DNA of 64,000 nt from JAAYED01 sp040772225 (GCA_040772225.1 JAXGYO010000002.1:248001-312000), one strand, 5' to 3'; counted from the stretch's first letter, positions 17,847 to 26,450 are shown. Notes: generated by a model from the letters alone, not told the origin. Numbers and translations are program-made.

Positions 17847-19186
17847 GTTGTCACCTCCGCCAGGGCCATAACCAGCTGATCGATCTGCGCGACCGGGTTC
17901 ATCTCGGTGACGCACATCAGCATCTGGTGCGCCCGGGCCGGTGCGATTTCACCGAGATCGTAGCCGCCGACGATGCCGTAGCGCTTTAAAAGGCGCTGGT
18001 TGATCTCCTTCGCTGGCGCAGGGCAATGCACGACAAACTCCTTAAAGAAGGGCTGTGCAGTGTCCACACGATACGCAGAGAGCGAATCAATAGCATTGGC
18101 GGCATAGTGGGCGCGGTGATAGCACAGCGCAGCGACCTGAGCGAGCCCGCAGCGCCCGAGTGCACTGAGATAGATCGCTGCAGCCAGGACGTTCAAGCCC
18201 TGATTGGTGCAGATGTTGGACGTGGCCTTTTCGCGGCGGATATGCTGCTCGCGCGTAGCGAGCGTCAGCACATAGCCGCGCTGCCCCTCTACGTCCACGG
18301 TCTCACCGACGACACGTCCCGCCATACGCCGCACATGCTCCATCCGACAGGCAAAGAACCCCAGGTACGGTCCGCCAAACTGCAGCCCAATGCCCAGAGG
18401 TTGCCCTTCGCCAACAACGATATCGGCGCCCATCGCTCCCGGGGGCGCCAGCATCCCGAGGGAGATGGGATCCGCAACGACGATCAGCAGAGCCCCGCTG
18501 GCATGCACCGCATCAGCAACCCCTGTAAGGTCCACGATACGACCGTAGAAATCGGGCGTCTGAATGACCACACAGGCGGTACTGTCATCAACCGACGCCA
18601 GCAGCGCGTCATTCGACTGGTCCTGGTTGTTGTCGCCAACGATATCCAGCTCCATGCCCTGCACATAGGTGCGCGCAACAGCTCGGTACTGTGGGTGGAC
18701 GTTGGGGGAGACAAGTGCCTTGCGGCGTCGCCCGCGAGAGATACCCGCCGCCATGATGATCGCCTCCGCCATGGCCGTGGCTCCATCATAATGGGAGGCG
18801 TTACTGACCTCCATCCCGGTCAGACGGCAGATCATGGTCTGGTATTCAAAGATGGCTTGCAGTGTGCCCTGGCTGATCTCTGGCTGGTAGGGGGTATAGG
18901 CCGTGTAGAACTCGGAGCGGCTGGTGAGGTGCCCAACGACGCTGGGCACAAAGTGATTGTACGCGCCCGCACCGAGAAAGCAGGGACGACCGGTGACGTC
19001 CACATTCCGGGCAGCCAACGTGCGTAACTCAGCCAGGACCTCTGGCTCTGACAGCGGCGCGGGAAGCCGAACTTCCGGGAAGCGATACTCGACCGGTACC
19101 GCATCAAACAGCGCCTCGCTTGATGGCGCGCCGATCGCTGCCAGCATCAACTGGCGATCCTGTTCTGTGTGCGGCACATAGGTCAT
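17843..19186 (-). CDS. gcvPA: Glycine dehydrogenase (decarboxylating) subunit 1
   Basis: A 447-residue N-terminal-half P-protein subunit. It opens MTYVPHTEQDRQLMLAAIG and contains FLGAGAYNHFVPSVV, FYTAYTPYQPEISQGTLQAIFEYQT and NASHYDGATAMAEA, all typical of GcvPA, and ends in MCVTEMNPVAQIDQLV. It pairs with GcvPB in cytosolic glycine cleavage. Its ATG overlaps the GcvH stop (ATGA) and its stop overlaps the GcvPB start in the same way, so gcvH-gcvPA-gcvPB form a continuously coupled block. Confidence 0.96.
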   Translation of the reverse strand: MTYVPHTEQDRQLMLAAIGAPSSEALFDAVPVEYRFPEVRLPAPLSEPEVLAELRTLAARNVDVTGRPCFLGAGAYNHFVPSVVGHLTSRSEFYTAYTPYQPEISQGTLQAIFEYQTMICRLTGMEVSNASHYDGATAMAEAIIMAAGISRGRRRKALVSPNVHPQYRAVARTYVQGMELDIVGDNNQDQSNDALLASVDDSTACVVIQTPDFYGRIVDLTGVADAVHASGALLIVVADPISLGMLAPPGAMGADIVVGEGQPLGIGLQFGGPYLGFFACRMEHVRRMAGRVVGETVDVEGQRGYVLTLATREQHIRREKATSNICTNQGLNVLAAAIYLSALGRCGLAQVAALCYHRAHYAANAIDSLSAYRVDTAQPFFKEFVVHCPAPAKEINQRLLKRYGIVGGYDLGEIAPARAHQMLMCVTEMNPVAQIDQLVMALAEVTT

Positions 19187-19584
19187 GATGTGGCGCCCAG
19201 TGATTCCAGGTAGGCCGCATACGCCTGCGGATCCATCAAACTGCCCATCTGCTCGGGGTCTGCGATCTTGATCTTGACGAACCAGCCTTCGCCAAACGGG
19301 TCGTCGTTGACCGCCTCGGGAGTCTCCTCCAGCGCGGCGTTGATCTCGACCACCTCGCCGGCCACGGGCATAAACACGTCGGACGCAGCCTTGACCGATT
19401 CGACCACCGCAAAAGGCGCGCCCTGGTCAAACGCCTTGCCTACTTCGGGCAGCTCAACATAAACGACATCGGTCAGCTCATCCTGCGCATAATCGCTGAT
19501 ACCTACAGTGGCGACATCATCCTGAAGGCGAATCCACTCATGGTTCTCGGCGTACAGGCAATCGTCAGCGATCTTGTAAGCCAT
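19183..19584 (-). CDS. gcvH: Glycine cleavage system H protein
   Basis: A 133-residue lipoyl carrier. The lipoylation site is K65 in VVESVKAASDVFMP; the N-terminal NHEWIRLQDDVATVGISDYAQDELTD and the C-terminal GEGWFVKIKIADPEQ are canonical. It shuttles the aminomethyl intermediate between P, T and L proteins. No L-protein (Lpd) gene is in the window. It is 15 nt downstream of gcvT and overlaps gcvPA. This is the probable substrate of the radical-SAM lipoyl-synthase-type pair encoded at the head of the operon. Confidence 0.96.
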   Translation of the reverse strand: MAYKIADDCLYAENHEWIRLQDDVATVGISDYAQDELTDVVYVELPEVGKAFDQGAPFAVVESVKAASDVFMPVAGEVVEINAALEETPEAVNDDPFGEGWFVKIKIADPEQMGSLMDPQAYAAYLESLGATS

Positions 19585-19599
19585 GGCTCACTCTCCTCT

Positions 19600-20700
19600 C
19601 TACTTGTTCTGGTAAGACGGCGTATAGAATGGCCGCTTGACAATGCGCGCGCGGCGCAACTGGCCTCTCAGGTCGATGGCGATCTCGGTGTCCTGCGCCG
19701 CAGAATCCGCTGACACATAGGCCAGACCGAGAAAGCGGTCTAGCGTCGGCGCATAGAGCCCGCTGGTGACCCAGCCGACAGGATCTCCACCCAGCAGTAC
19801 AGGCAGCCCATGGCGAGGGACACCTCTATCGATCATCTCAAATCCAACCAGCCTGCGGGGGACGCCCTCCAGGCGCTCCTTGAGGAGGGCATCACGCCCG
19901 ACAAAAGGACCTTTCTTGAAGGCTACGGCCCAGGAGAGCCCGGCCTGAAGGGGGGTGATGCTTGCGTCAATCTCGTGTCCATAGAGGGCAAAGCAAGGTT
20001 CGAATCGCAAGGAATCGCGCGCTGCCAGGCCTATCGGCAGGATACCGTCCACCTGGCCTTCCGACAACAGGCCACGCCAGAGACTGACGGCGCTATCAGC
20101 AGGAAGGTAGAGCTCAAAACCGTCCTCGCCAGTGTAACCCGTCCGTGCAACCAGGATCTCTGCATCCAGCACCCTGGCACCTCTAATCTGGTTCCTCTGC
20201 AGAGCACTCAGGTCGATGTCACAGACACGCTGGAGTATGGATTCCGCCAGGGGACCCTGCAGGGCCAGCATGCACGTCTCGGGAGAGCGATCCACGATCT
20301 GCACGTCTCGCCCGGTAGCCTGATACTGCAGCCAGCTCACATCCTTGGCGGTATTGGAGGCATTGACCACGATCAGATACGCTTCAGCCAGGCGGTATAC
20401 GAAGGCATCATCCACCAGGCCTCCGTCAGCGTAGCACATGGGGGCGTAGATGGCATCGCCCACCTTGAGCCGGGCGACGTTCGACGTGGCGACATACTGC
20501 AGGAATGACCGCGCATCGGGCCCTGACACATACACACGACCCATATGCGACAGATCAAACAGACCGGCCGCCTTGCGCACGCAACGGTGCTCAGCCACAG
20601 GCCCTGCAGGATAGCTCACCGGCATCTCCCAGCCAGCAAAGAGGGTGGTCTTTGCGTCCAGCGCCAGATGTTCGGCATAGAGTGGTGTGCGCTTATCCAT
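19600..20700 (-). CDS. gcvT: Aminomethyltransferase (glycine cleavage T protein)
   Basis: A 366-residue T protein that releases ammonia and passes the methylene group to tetrahydrofolate. Conserved parts are RTPLYAEHLALDAKTTLFAGWEMP cut by the family start, LFDLSHMGRVYVSGPDA, the folate-facing CYADGGLVDDAFVYRL, RTGYTGEDGFELYLP and GLAARDSLRFEPCFALYGHEID. The ATG at 20700 has AAGGAG with ideal spacing and sits 26 nt after the upstream radical-SAM gene. Length is usual for the family. Confidence 0.96.
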   Translation of the reverse strand: MDKRTPLYAEHLALDAKTTLFAGWEMPVSYPAGPVAEHRCVRKAAGLFDLSHMGRVYVSGPDARSFLQYVATSNVARLKVGDAIYAPMCYADGGLVDDAFVYRLAEAYLIVVNASNTAKDVSWLQYQATGRDVQIVDRSPETCMLALQGPLAESILQRVCDIDLSALQRNQIRGARVLDAEILVARTGYTGEDGFELYLPADSAVSLWRGLLSEGQVDGILPIGLAARDSLRFEPCFALYGHEIDASITPLQAGLSWAVAFKKGPFVGRDALLKERLEGVPRRLVGFEMIDRGVPRHGLPVLLGGDPVGWVTSGLYAPTLDRFLGLAYVSADSAAQDTEIAIDLRGQLRRARIVKRPFYTPSYQNK

Positions 20701-20726
20701 AGGCTCCTTCCTAGGCATATATGGCG

Positions 20727-21722
20727 TCAGATATCCAATGACTGAACAAGGCTCGACAGCTCATACTCGGCCTCAGCCCGGGTAAGAGGCCGGGGATAGT
20801 TATACAAGCGGCTGCCCGGTCGCTCGTTATAGTAGGGGCGGTTGCAGTCGGGACATCCTGCCGTACGAAAGGCGTCCCCATCGCCGAGAGCCTCGATCAG
20901 TGCGCTCCGATCGATGGACATCCCGTCCAAACGACCATCGGTGTCGAACCGCAGATCCGCGGCCTGCACATTGCCTTGCTTGAGCAGCCAAAAAGCCGCC
21001 TGTATCCGGCGGTAGCTCTCGATCGCGGGTGGCGCCGCGTGCTCCAGCCGCGTCCCTCGGACCGGGGTGAATGCAAACACCCCGATCGTGATGCCGCGCT
21101 CCAGGAGCGAGGCTGCTCTGGCGAGAAACTCATCCTCACGTTCGCCCAATCCGACGATCAGGTGCGTCCCAATGTGACCGGGGAATGCGCGCGCCGCTTG
21201 CGTCAAGAGCGACCAGGCACCCTGCCAGTCGCGCCCCTTGAGCCGGGCGTAGAGATCGGGGGTCACTGCATCCAGGGCCAGCGTCACCCGTTCCGCGCCA
21301 GCAGCCAGGAGCGCCTCAATCTGCGCCATGGACGACACCGCGATGGAAACACATATAGGAACAGCGCAACTTTCTGCTATACGATTCACCGCGATTTTTG
21401 CGGATTGCATATCATCGGGACTGCCCGTCACCTGGAAGCAGACCCTTCTGATTGCGCCCTGCGCATAGCCCTGCGCAATGGCGTCAGCCGCCCGTGCGGG
21501 ATCGACCTGTGGCCAGGCCACCCGGGCCAGGGCATCCGCGTGGGCATGGCTGCTCCGCGCCTGTGTGCAGAACGCGCAGTCGTTTATACACCTCTCGCCC
21601 AACATCAGGTAGGCCGTCGTCGGCGCGGCATCCATCACCATGGGCCGGATACCCAGAGCCGCGGCGCTCCCGCTGGAAATCCTCCAGGTTGTCTCCTGAG
21701 CCGTCAGTACAGCGCGCAACAC
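20727..21722 (-). CDS. Radical SAM lipoyl-synthase-type protein (LipS1/LipS2 family), second gene
   Basis: A 331-residue radical-SAM protein. WRISSGSAAALGI near the N-terminus leads into TAYLMLGERCINDCAFCTQA with the CxxxCxxC cluster motif; a late CPDCNRPYYNERPG and YNYPRPLTRAEAEYEL follow. The pairing with a second small radical-SAM gene beside gcvH fits the LipS1/LipS2 two-protein lipoyl synthases described in archaea and some bacteria, which jointly insert the two sulfurs into octanoyl groups. I place the start at GTG 21722, behind GGGGAG, because the WRISSG region is conserved and must be included; it overlaps the upstream gene by 19 nt. Which paralogue is which is not certain. Confidence 0.72.
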   Translation of the reverse strand: MLRAVLTAQETTWRISSGSAAALGIRPMVMDAAPTTAYLMLGERCINDCAFCTQARSSHAHADALARVAWPQVDPARAADAIAQGYAQGAIRRVCFQVTGSPDDMQSAKIAVNRIAESCAVPICVSIAVSSMAQIEALLAAGAERVTLALDAVTPDLYARLKGRDWQGAWSLLTQAARAFPGHIGTHLIVGLGEREDEFLARAASLLERGITIGVFAFTPVRGTRLEHAAPPAIESYRRIQAAFWLLKQGNVQAADLRFDTDGRLDGMSIDRSALIEALGDGDAFRTAGCPDCNRPYYNERPGSRLYNYPRPLTRAEAEYELSSLVQSLDI

Positions 21723-22609
21723 TCGTCTCCCCGTATGACCGACAGACCCGCCGCCTGTACTGCCTGTTCGCCGGCACGAGTAGGATTCACAATAGCGTTG
21801 ACCCCGGCCCGCACGGCGAGCACATCCAGTTGCTGGCGATAGCGTCCGTGGGGCCGCATGCATCCCAGGTAGATTCTACACTCGGGGAGTACACACCTCG
21901 CATAGGCGAGCACATCGGCGACCTCCTCCAGGGGCGGCGGGTCGCAGGCAGCGTAGCGAGTGCCTGGCGTCGGGATCAGTACGATAAAGACGAGTCGATC
22001 CGTAGGCCGCTCCTTGAGTGCGTCGATAGCAGCATATTCACCGCGGATCTGTCCCGCGTGCAATCCTATCGTAATATGCGGCACAACGGGCGCGACCTGA
22101 CGCAGCGCATCCAGTTGCGCCATGTACCGGTCCAATGTCACGTCCAGGCCATAGACCTCCAGCGCCGTCTCCCTGTCACCGACGATATCCATCGAAATGA
22201 CATCGACAGGAATCTGTAGCTGTGCGAGTTGGCTCGCGTCCATCAATCCGACATGCAGGTTCAGCCGGTGATCTTTCGCCAAGCCAGCAATCTCCCGCGC
22301 GTGGGCGCCGAGCGGCACCACGCCATGCCTATCGCACCCTCCGGAGATGAGGCAGCTTTTGGCCGATCGAAGATCAGGACTTTGAATGGGCTGCATATGC
22401 TGGAGATAGCGGCCACCGCAATGAGCACAATTGAGCCCACACTCGGCGCCAGTGACGCTGATGGAGGCGGTAGCCGACGGCCGAATCAGCAACATCGAGG
22501 ACGGATGGTGGGCGACACGCACGGCCCAGGCACGGTCAAGACCCGCTTCCCTGGTAGGGATTGGCGCTTTGGTATCTGTAAACATGGCACAGGTATTGGG
22601 AGTTTTCAT
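21704..22609 (-). CDS. Radical SAM lipoyl-synthase-type protein (LipS1/LipS2 family), first gene
   Basis: A 301-residue radical-SAM protein with SVTGAECGLNCAHCGGRYL carrying the CxxxCxxC iron-sulfur motif, then a TIM-barrel core (LISGGCDRHGVVPL, LNLHVGLMDASQLAQL, VPHITIGLHAGQIRGEY) and IYLGCMRPHGRYR, ending in DECCALY. The extra Cys residues could hold an auxiliary cluster. It heads the glycine cleavage operon and overlaps its partner by 19 nt. The ATG at 22609 lies only 9 nt from a plausible -10 box (22619-22624), so the mRNA may be leaderless. LipA's CX4CX5C motif is not present, so this is not classical LipA. The function is inferred from family resemblance and context. Confidence 0.7.
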   Translation of the reverse strand: MKTPNTCAMFTDTKAPIPTREAGLDRAWAVRVAHHPSSMLLIRPSATASISVTGAECGLNCAHCGGRYLQHMQPIQSPDLRSAKSCLISGGCDRHGVVPLGAHAREIAGLAKDHRLNLHVGLMDASQLAQLQIPVDVISMDIVGDRETALEVYGLDVTLDRYMAQLDALRQVAPVVPHITIGLHAGQIRGEYAAIDALKERPTDRLVFIVLIPTPGTRYAACDPPPLEEVADVLAYARCVLPECRIYLGCMRPHGRYRQQLDVLAVRAGVNAIVNPTRAGEQAVQAAGLSVIRGDECCALY

Positions 22610-22618
22610 GGCGCGCGC

Positions 22619-22648
22619 AGTATAGCATCCCGCAGGTGCGGTTGCCAA
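22619..22648 (-). promoter_or_regulatory. Promoter of the lipoyl-synthase/gcv operon
   Basis: Minus strand TTGGCA (22643-22648), 18 nt, TATACT (22619-22624). The predicted transcription start would fall within a few bases of the ATG at 22609. Confidence 0.4.
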
Positions 22649-22745
22649 CCCTGGCGTGCCATGATCTATGCTAGCAAAGGGCAAGAACTGCACTCAGCCG
22701 TAGAGATACGGGCTTCCAGCCGGTCTGGTGGAAAGCGCAAGGGCA

Positions 22746-23819
22746 CTAGTGATCGTCACGACCTGAAGCGTCGGCCTGTCGCTGGCGGCGCAGCAAGTAG
22801 ACATAACCAGAGAGCGCCAGAAGAACCAGCGCGAGCACAGCAAAGCCGATATACGACCGGTCCGATGGCACAGTGTCAACCTCTCCTATGGCTTGCGACG
22901 TCTTTTCCAGAGCAACTGCTGTCGAAATCAAGATCGCGGCCCGATCGGGTGTCAAAGTAGCGCTCGCGATGCCCTGCGCGGGATCGGGTAACCCCGGTGA
23001 CGCAGCGACCGTGACAGCCGGTGTTTGAGCGGGGTCTGCCACGCCTGTAGCCTCATCTGCCGGGAGCTGTGGCGTGCCACTGGTACCCGTATACGTGGGT
23101 CTCAATGCCGTCGTTACAGGCGTCAGCGTGCCCGTCTGTGCTACCAGGACAGATGGCGAAGGGGTAGGGGTCGTTGGCAGGGTCTCTTCTTCGCCGGGCC
23201 CGGGGTACGGCTCAAGCAGGACAGGCGCTGTCTCCTCGGGGGGCGGATAAGCATCAACGGGCGCTGCCGGGTCGAGCACGACGGGCGTCTCCGGTGCGGG
23301 GTAGGCCTGTAGCGCGGAAACGCCCCCCGCTGACGCGGACCCTGCTGCACTATTCTCGAGTTCCTCAAAGGTATACACCGGCGGAGGATCGCCAGAGCCC
23401 CATCGCCACCCCTCGACATCGCCATCCTGAGCCCGTCGACCTGCAGCGCCCACCGGTGAATAGACCCAGGCGCCGCCTTCGAGATACCAATAGGTCCAGT
23501 TGTTAGGCGGTGAATCACAGAAGCAGTTGGACGCCGGGCAGCCCGTATCCGCGATCGCGCAGATCGCCACCCCCATGCCCGACTGCTGAGCAACCAGTTC
23601 AAGCCCCGAAGCCTGCAAGATCTCATAGCCTGTAGGAGCTGCTTTCGCAACGGTCACGACCTGTGTAATCACAGTTCCGTCGCCCAGGTCGACGACCAGG
23701 CCGACACGGCTACTAACCTGGGCGTGCCCCTCGGGCGCAGAGGCCAGGATCAGCGCCAGGAGCGCCAGGGCGGCCATCAGATGCTTTGCGACACCGATCA
23801 CCGGCCAACGTGCCTTCAT
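22746..23819 (-). CDS. Membrane-anchored DUF4430/transcobalamin-C-like protein
   Basis: A 357-residue exported protein. Residues 1-34 form a signal peptide ending in GHAQ. Residues about 35-140 match the DUF4430 fold, the C-terminal cobalamin-facing domain of transcobalamin and intrinsic factor: GYEILQASGLELV, GVAICAIADTGC, WTYWYLEGGAWVYSPVGA and GDVEGWRWG. A Pro/Thr/Glu-rich linker (about 145-320) spans to a C-terminal helix (about 324-346) and a basic tail RRQRQ, so the domain would be held outside the membrane. It lies 15 nt after the alpha-toroid gene in the same riboswitch-controlled transcript. Cobalamin binding is inferred, not shown. Confidence 0.7.
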   Translation of the reverse strand: MKARWPVIGVAKHLMAALALLALILASAPEGHAQVSSRVGLVVDLGDGTVITQVVTVAKAAPTGYEILQASGLELVAQQSGMGVAICAIADTGCPASNCFCDSPPNNWTYWYLEGGAWVYSPVGAAGRRAQDGDVEGWRWGSGDPPPVYTFEELENSAAGSASAGGVSALQAYPAPETPVVLDPAAPVDAYPPPEETAPVLLEPYPGPGEEETLPTTPTPSPSVLVAQTGTLTPVTTALRPTYTGTSGTPQLPADEATGVADPAQTPAVTVAASPGLPDPAQGIASATLTPDRAAILISTAVALEKTSQAIGEVDTVPSDRSYIGFAVLALVLLALSGYVYLLRRQRQADASGRDDH

Positions 23820-23834
23820 CTGTTCTCCGTGCTC

Positions 23835-26237
23835 CTACGGTAACCAAAAGTCTAGTGCATAGGGCATCTGAATACCAGGCGCCACGAAAGCGTCAAGCCA
23901 GCGCGACGGCGGCACTCGGACGCCCAGAATCGCCAGGCTACCGCTTGCCGCGAGCCCACTGACGCCGTCGGGGTCACTCAAACGCCAGCGCACGAGGCTC
24001 GGGCTGGCGGTATCTCCGGGCACGGTAATCGAAAAGGGGCCGGCAGTGGCGACCACGTCAACCGTACTCCAGACATCCTGGCCCGGAGCGATCCAATCAG
24101 CGAGCACGGAAGCATCTCGATCGAGGTCGCCACTGAACGCGAGATCCACGATGGTGGCACCGTCATCGCCAGCAGATAAGCGTGGGCTTCCAACGATAAG
24201 CCGGTCAGGATCGGGGCCCACGGGCCGGGGCACAAAGGGTTGAGACTGCGCAACCGCCTGTACAAGACGTTTTCTGGCCAGGGCGGGCACCGCTTGTGCA
24301 GTCGCCAGAAAGTTGTCTTCAGGAGTCCCGAAAGGAGACTCCCACATCCACACAAAAGCCCCGTCCATTTTGCCATAGCCGGCCAGTGCCAGATAGGGCG
24401 ATGCGCCGCCCGACGTCGTCCAGGCATCCAGATCCTGGCCAGAGGCCAGCAAAGCCTGGATCGCCAGCGCGGTAGCATTGGCGTTTCCCCATCCTCCGGC
24501 CGTATCCTGGCTGGCTCTCAGATATGAGAGCGCATCCTGAACGGCAGTGTGCTCTGCCGTGAGCCCGGCGGCCAACAGAGCCTGGATCGCCAGGCCCGTG
24601 TTGTCCGGAGTTGTGGTGTTCCACTCTGCGTCCGTGAGATCGTACTTCCACCCGCCATCAGGCTGCTGCAGCGCAACCAGGCCCACATGAGCCTCCTCAG
24701 GGATCTCCTCCCGGAGTGCCGCCAGCCCAAGTAAACCATAGGCCTGATGATACGTGTTGGTAATCACGCCAAAGGCACCGATCTCAGGGTCATACTCTGA
24801 GTATAGTGCCGCGGCCAGGTCCAGCCCAGGCACGATAGGCTCCATCCCCGCCGCCCCTTGAAGCAGCGCCAGTTTACCGGCCTGATCCACTGAGCCAGCC
24901 GCGTACTCTTCTGCGACAGCCGAGATACGGTCCATGAGCGATCCGCTCCCAGCGGCGACAGTGGCCGGATCGTACCCCGCGGACAAGAACGCCAGCGCAG
25001 CATCGATCAGCGTGCCCGGGCTGACCCCGGGCTCAGCGGACTGTCCTGCGATCCAGGTCAGGCCCCGCTCAATGCGCAGCGCCGGCGTCAGGAAGAGGGG
25101 CGTTTCAGCAAGCCCAAAGAGCGCCTCAGCCGTGCTGTACGCGCTCGCATAGACCCCACCGATTCGTCCGTCAGCCTGCTGAGCGGCCGCCAGAGAGTCC
25201 TCAGGTGGTGTTGTCTGTTGCCAGGTCGTCAAGGGGAAAGTATAGCCACAGGAGAGCAGTGCCTGTATGGCCCATGCCGTGCTATCGACGTTGAGCGGCT
25301 CGGTGTCCCAGCCAGGTCGCCATCCTCCGTTGGGGAGCTGTGTCGCTCGGAAAAAGCCCAGCGCGCGCGCCACAGTTGGATCGGAAACTGACACCTGTCC
25401 TGTGGACATGAGCGCCACGACGGCTAGCCCAGTCGTATCAGGATCGCTTTCGAGCCAGCTCCCATCGGCGCTCTGGAGCCCCTTCAAGTAGTCGATGGCT
25501 TCTGGCGGAATGGCGCGTCCGGTCATCGCCAGGCCCAGGATCGACCAGGCCTGATTGGGCGCCAGCGCCTCGCCCGTGGTAAAACCTGCCCGTGCGGTGG
25601 TGCTATAGGCCCCTGTGGCAGTGATCGTCTGCTCCAACTGGGCAACCAGATCAATATCCCCCGTGGTCGCGGGCGCAACGCCTGCCGCAGCCAGAGCCGC
25701 GATGACCAGCCCCGCGTTGCCTGGGAACAGGTGGTCCGCATCGACAAAGCCCGGCTCATGGGTGTAGTCGAGCGCAGTATGCTGCAGATACGCCAGGGGC
25801 GTCTCTCCGGTCTCAGGATGGGCGAGCATGTCTTGATCCAGACCCAGCGTGGCCAGCGCCAGTACCGCACGAGCGGTAGTGGAGGGGTCCGCTCCGCTGC
25901 CGAAGGCATCCAGCCCACCCTCTGCCGTCACCTGCGTGCGAAGGTAGGGCACCGCTGCGCGGATTGCCTGGTCGTGCTGACCATCGGCGCGCACGACGGA
26001 GGTCATGTATCGAGCCACGAGAAGAACGGCCATGAGGGTCAGGAGAGGACAAAGAGCTCTGCGGCCAGCAAGAGAAATACGAGGGAGGCGCCAGTACCTA
26101 TTCAGACGGGCGGCCTGCATCTGCGTTCCGTATTGACGCCCAACGTTCCGCCGGCAGATCGGGGATGGTACCCCTCTCGCGGCAACGTTGCAGAGCACTC
26201 GCCCAGGCGCGCCCGACCGTCTTGCATGCAGCTTCAT
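23835..26237 (-). CDS. Exported alpha-toroid (prenyltransferase/squalene-oxidase repeat) protein, transcobalamin-N-like
   Basis: An 800-residue exported protein. After an Arg-rich N-terminus a hydrophobic segment (about 65-80) acts as signal or anchor. Then come many alpha-toroid repeats of the pattern GGW...DTTGLAVxALxxxG (for example DGSWLESDPDTTGLAVVALM, GGWRPGWDTEPLNVDSTAWA, GGWKYDLTDAEWNTTTPDNT), probably two barrels, and a C-terminal beta-sandwich (about 650-800). This barrel fold is shared by prenyltransferase-like domains and the N-terminal domain of intrinsic factor; no terpene-cyclase DxDD or geranylgeranyl-binding motif is seen. The start is uncertain: ATG 26237 follows an SD (AAAGGG) held in a hairpin, and ATG 26120 gives a more compact signal peptide. 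Confidence 0.78.
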   Translation of the reverse strand: MKLHARRSGAPGRVLCNVAARGVPSPICRRNVGRQYGTQMQAARLNRYWRLPRISLAGRRALCPLLTLMAVLLVARYMTSVVRADGQHDQAIRAAVPYLRTQVTAEGGLDAFGSGADPSTTARAVLALATLGLDQDMLAHPETGETPLAYLQHTALDYTHEPGFVDADHLFPGNAGLVIAALAAAGVAPATTGDIDLVAQLEQTITATGAYSTTARAGFTTGEALAPNQAWSILGLAMTGRAIPPEAIDYLKGLQSADGSWLESDPDTTGLAVVALMSTGQVSVSDPTVARALGFFRATQLPNGGWRPGWDTEPLNVDSTAWAIQALLSCGYTFPLTTWQQTTPPEDSLAAAQQADGRIGGVYASAYSTAEALFGLAETPLFLTPALRIERGLTWIAGQSAEPGVSPGTLIDAALAFLSAGYDPATVAAGSGSLMDRISAVAEEYAAGSVDQAGKLALLQGAAGMEPIVPGLDLAAALYSEYDPEIGAFGVITNTYHQAYGLLGLAALREEIPEEAHVGLVALQQPDGGWKYDLTDAEWNTTTPDNTGLAIQALLAAGLTAEHTAVQDALSYLRASQDTAGGWGNANATALAIQALLASGQDLDAWTTSGGASPYLALAGYGKMDGAFVWMWESPFGTPEDNFLATAQAVPALARKRLVQAVAQSQPFVPRPVGPDPDRLIVGSPRLSAGDDGATIVDLAFSGDLDRDASVLADWIAPGQDVWSTVDVVATAGPFSITVPGDTASPSLVRWRLSDPDGVSGLAASGSLAILGVRVPPSRWLDAFVAPGIQMPYALDFWLP

Positions 26238-26247
26238 GATGCCATAC

Positions 26248-26264
26248 ACCCTTTCCGCGAAGGT
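26248..26264 (-). promoter_or_regulatory. Shine-Dalgarno-sequestering hairpin of the riboswitch leader
   Basis: Minus strand ACCTTCGCGGAAAGGGT folds so that AAAGGG (26249-26254), the likely SD of the alpha-toroid gene, pairs with ACCTT. It lies just downstream of the aptamer, where an expression platform is expected. This suggests control at translation; no U-rich terminator is seen. Confidence 0.45.
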
Positions 26265-26276
26265 AATTTGGGCAAC

Positions 26277-26397
26277 GATCGAGGCGGGTAATCTGGCTCT
26301 GGTGACGCGTGCACCATTACAGTTGCGGGACAGCGCCGGTCTCGCACCGGCTTCCCCCATTGTGCCCCTGGCTTCCGGGCGTCAGGGCACCTCGATC
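26277..26397 (-). promoter_or_regulatory. Cobalamin (B12) riboswitch aptamer
   Basis: On the minus strand a perfect 8-bp P1 stem (GATCGAGG at 26390-26397 with CCTCGATC at 26277-26284) encloses the classic core: GGGGGAAGCCGGTGCGAG (26341-26358), ACCGGCGCTGTCCCGC, then the B12-box variant CGCAACTGT ending at 26319, and a 3' GAGCCAGATTACCCGCC. This is the conserved order of AdoCbl riboswitches. It lies between a strong promoter and the alpha-toroid gene, so B12 should repress the split B12-binding-like pair. The B12 box has GCAACTG instead of GCCACTG, a common variant. Confidence 0.93.
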
Positions 26398-26422
26398 ACA
26401 CCAGTTAGTAAGGATCAGAGCG

Positions 26423-26450
26423 ATTATAGACTCGGGGCCTCAAGCGTCAA
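26423..26450 (-). promoter_or_regulatory. Promoter of the cobalamin-controlled operon
   Basis: Minus strand TTGACG (26445-26450), 16 nt, TATAAT (26423-26428). It overlaps the 3' end of the HIT gene and gives a transcript starting about 20 nt before the riboswitch P1 stem. Confidence 0.7.

Noticed and set aside
18026..19027. Plus-strand open frame of 333 codons
   Set aside because: Antisense shadow of gcvPA, no start site or recognisable motif.
26120..26360. Frame of the alpha-toroid gene running into the riboswitch as coding sequence
   Set aside because: The bases from 26277 to 26397 fold as a B12 aptamer; translation most likely begins at 26237 or 26120.
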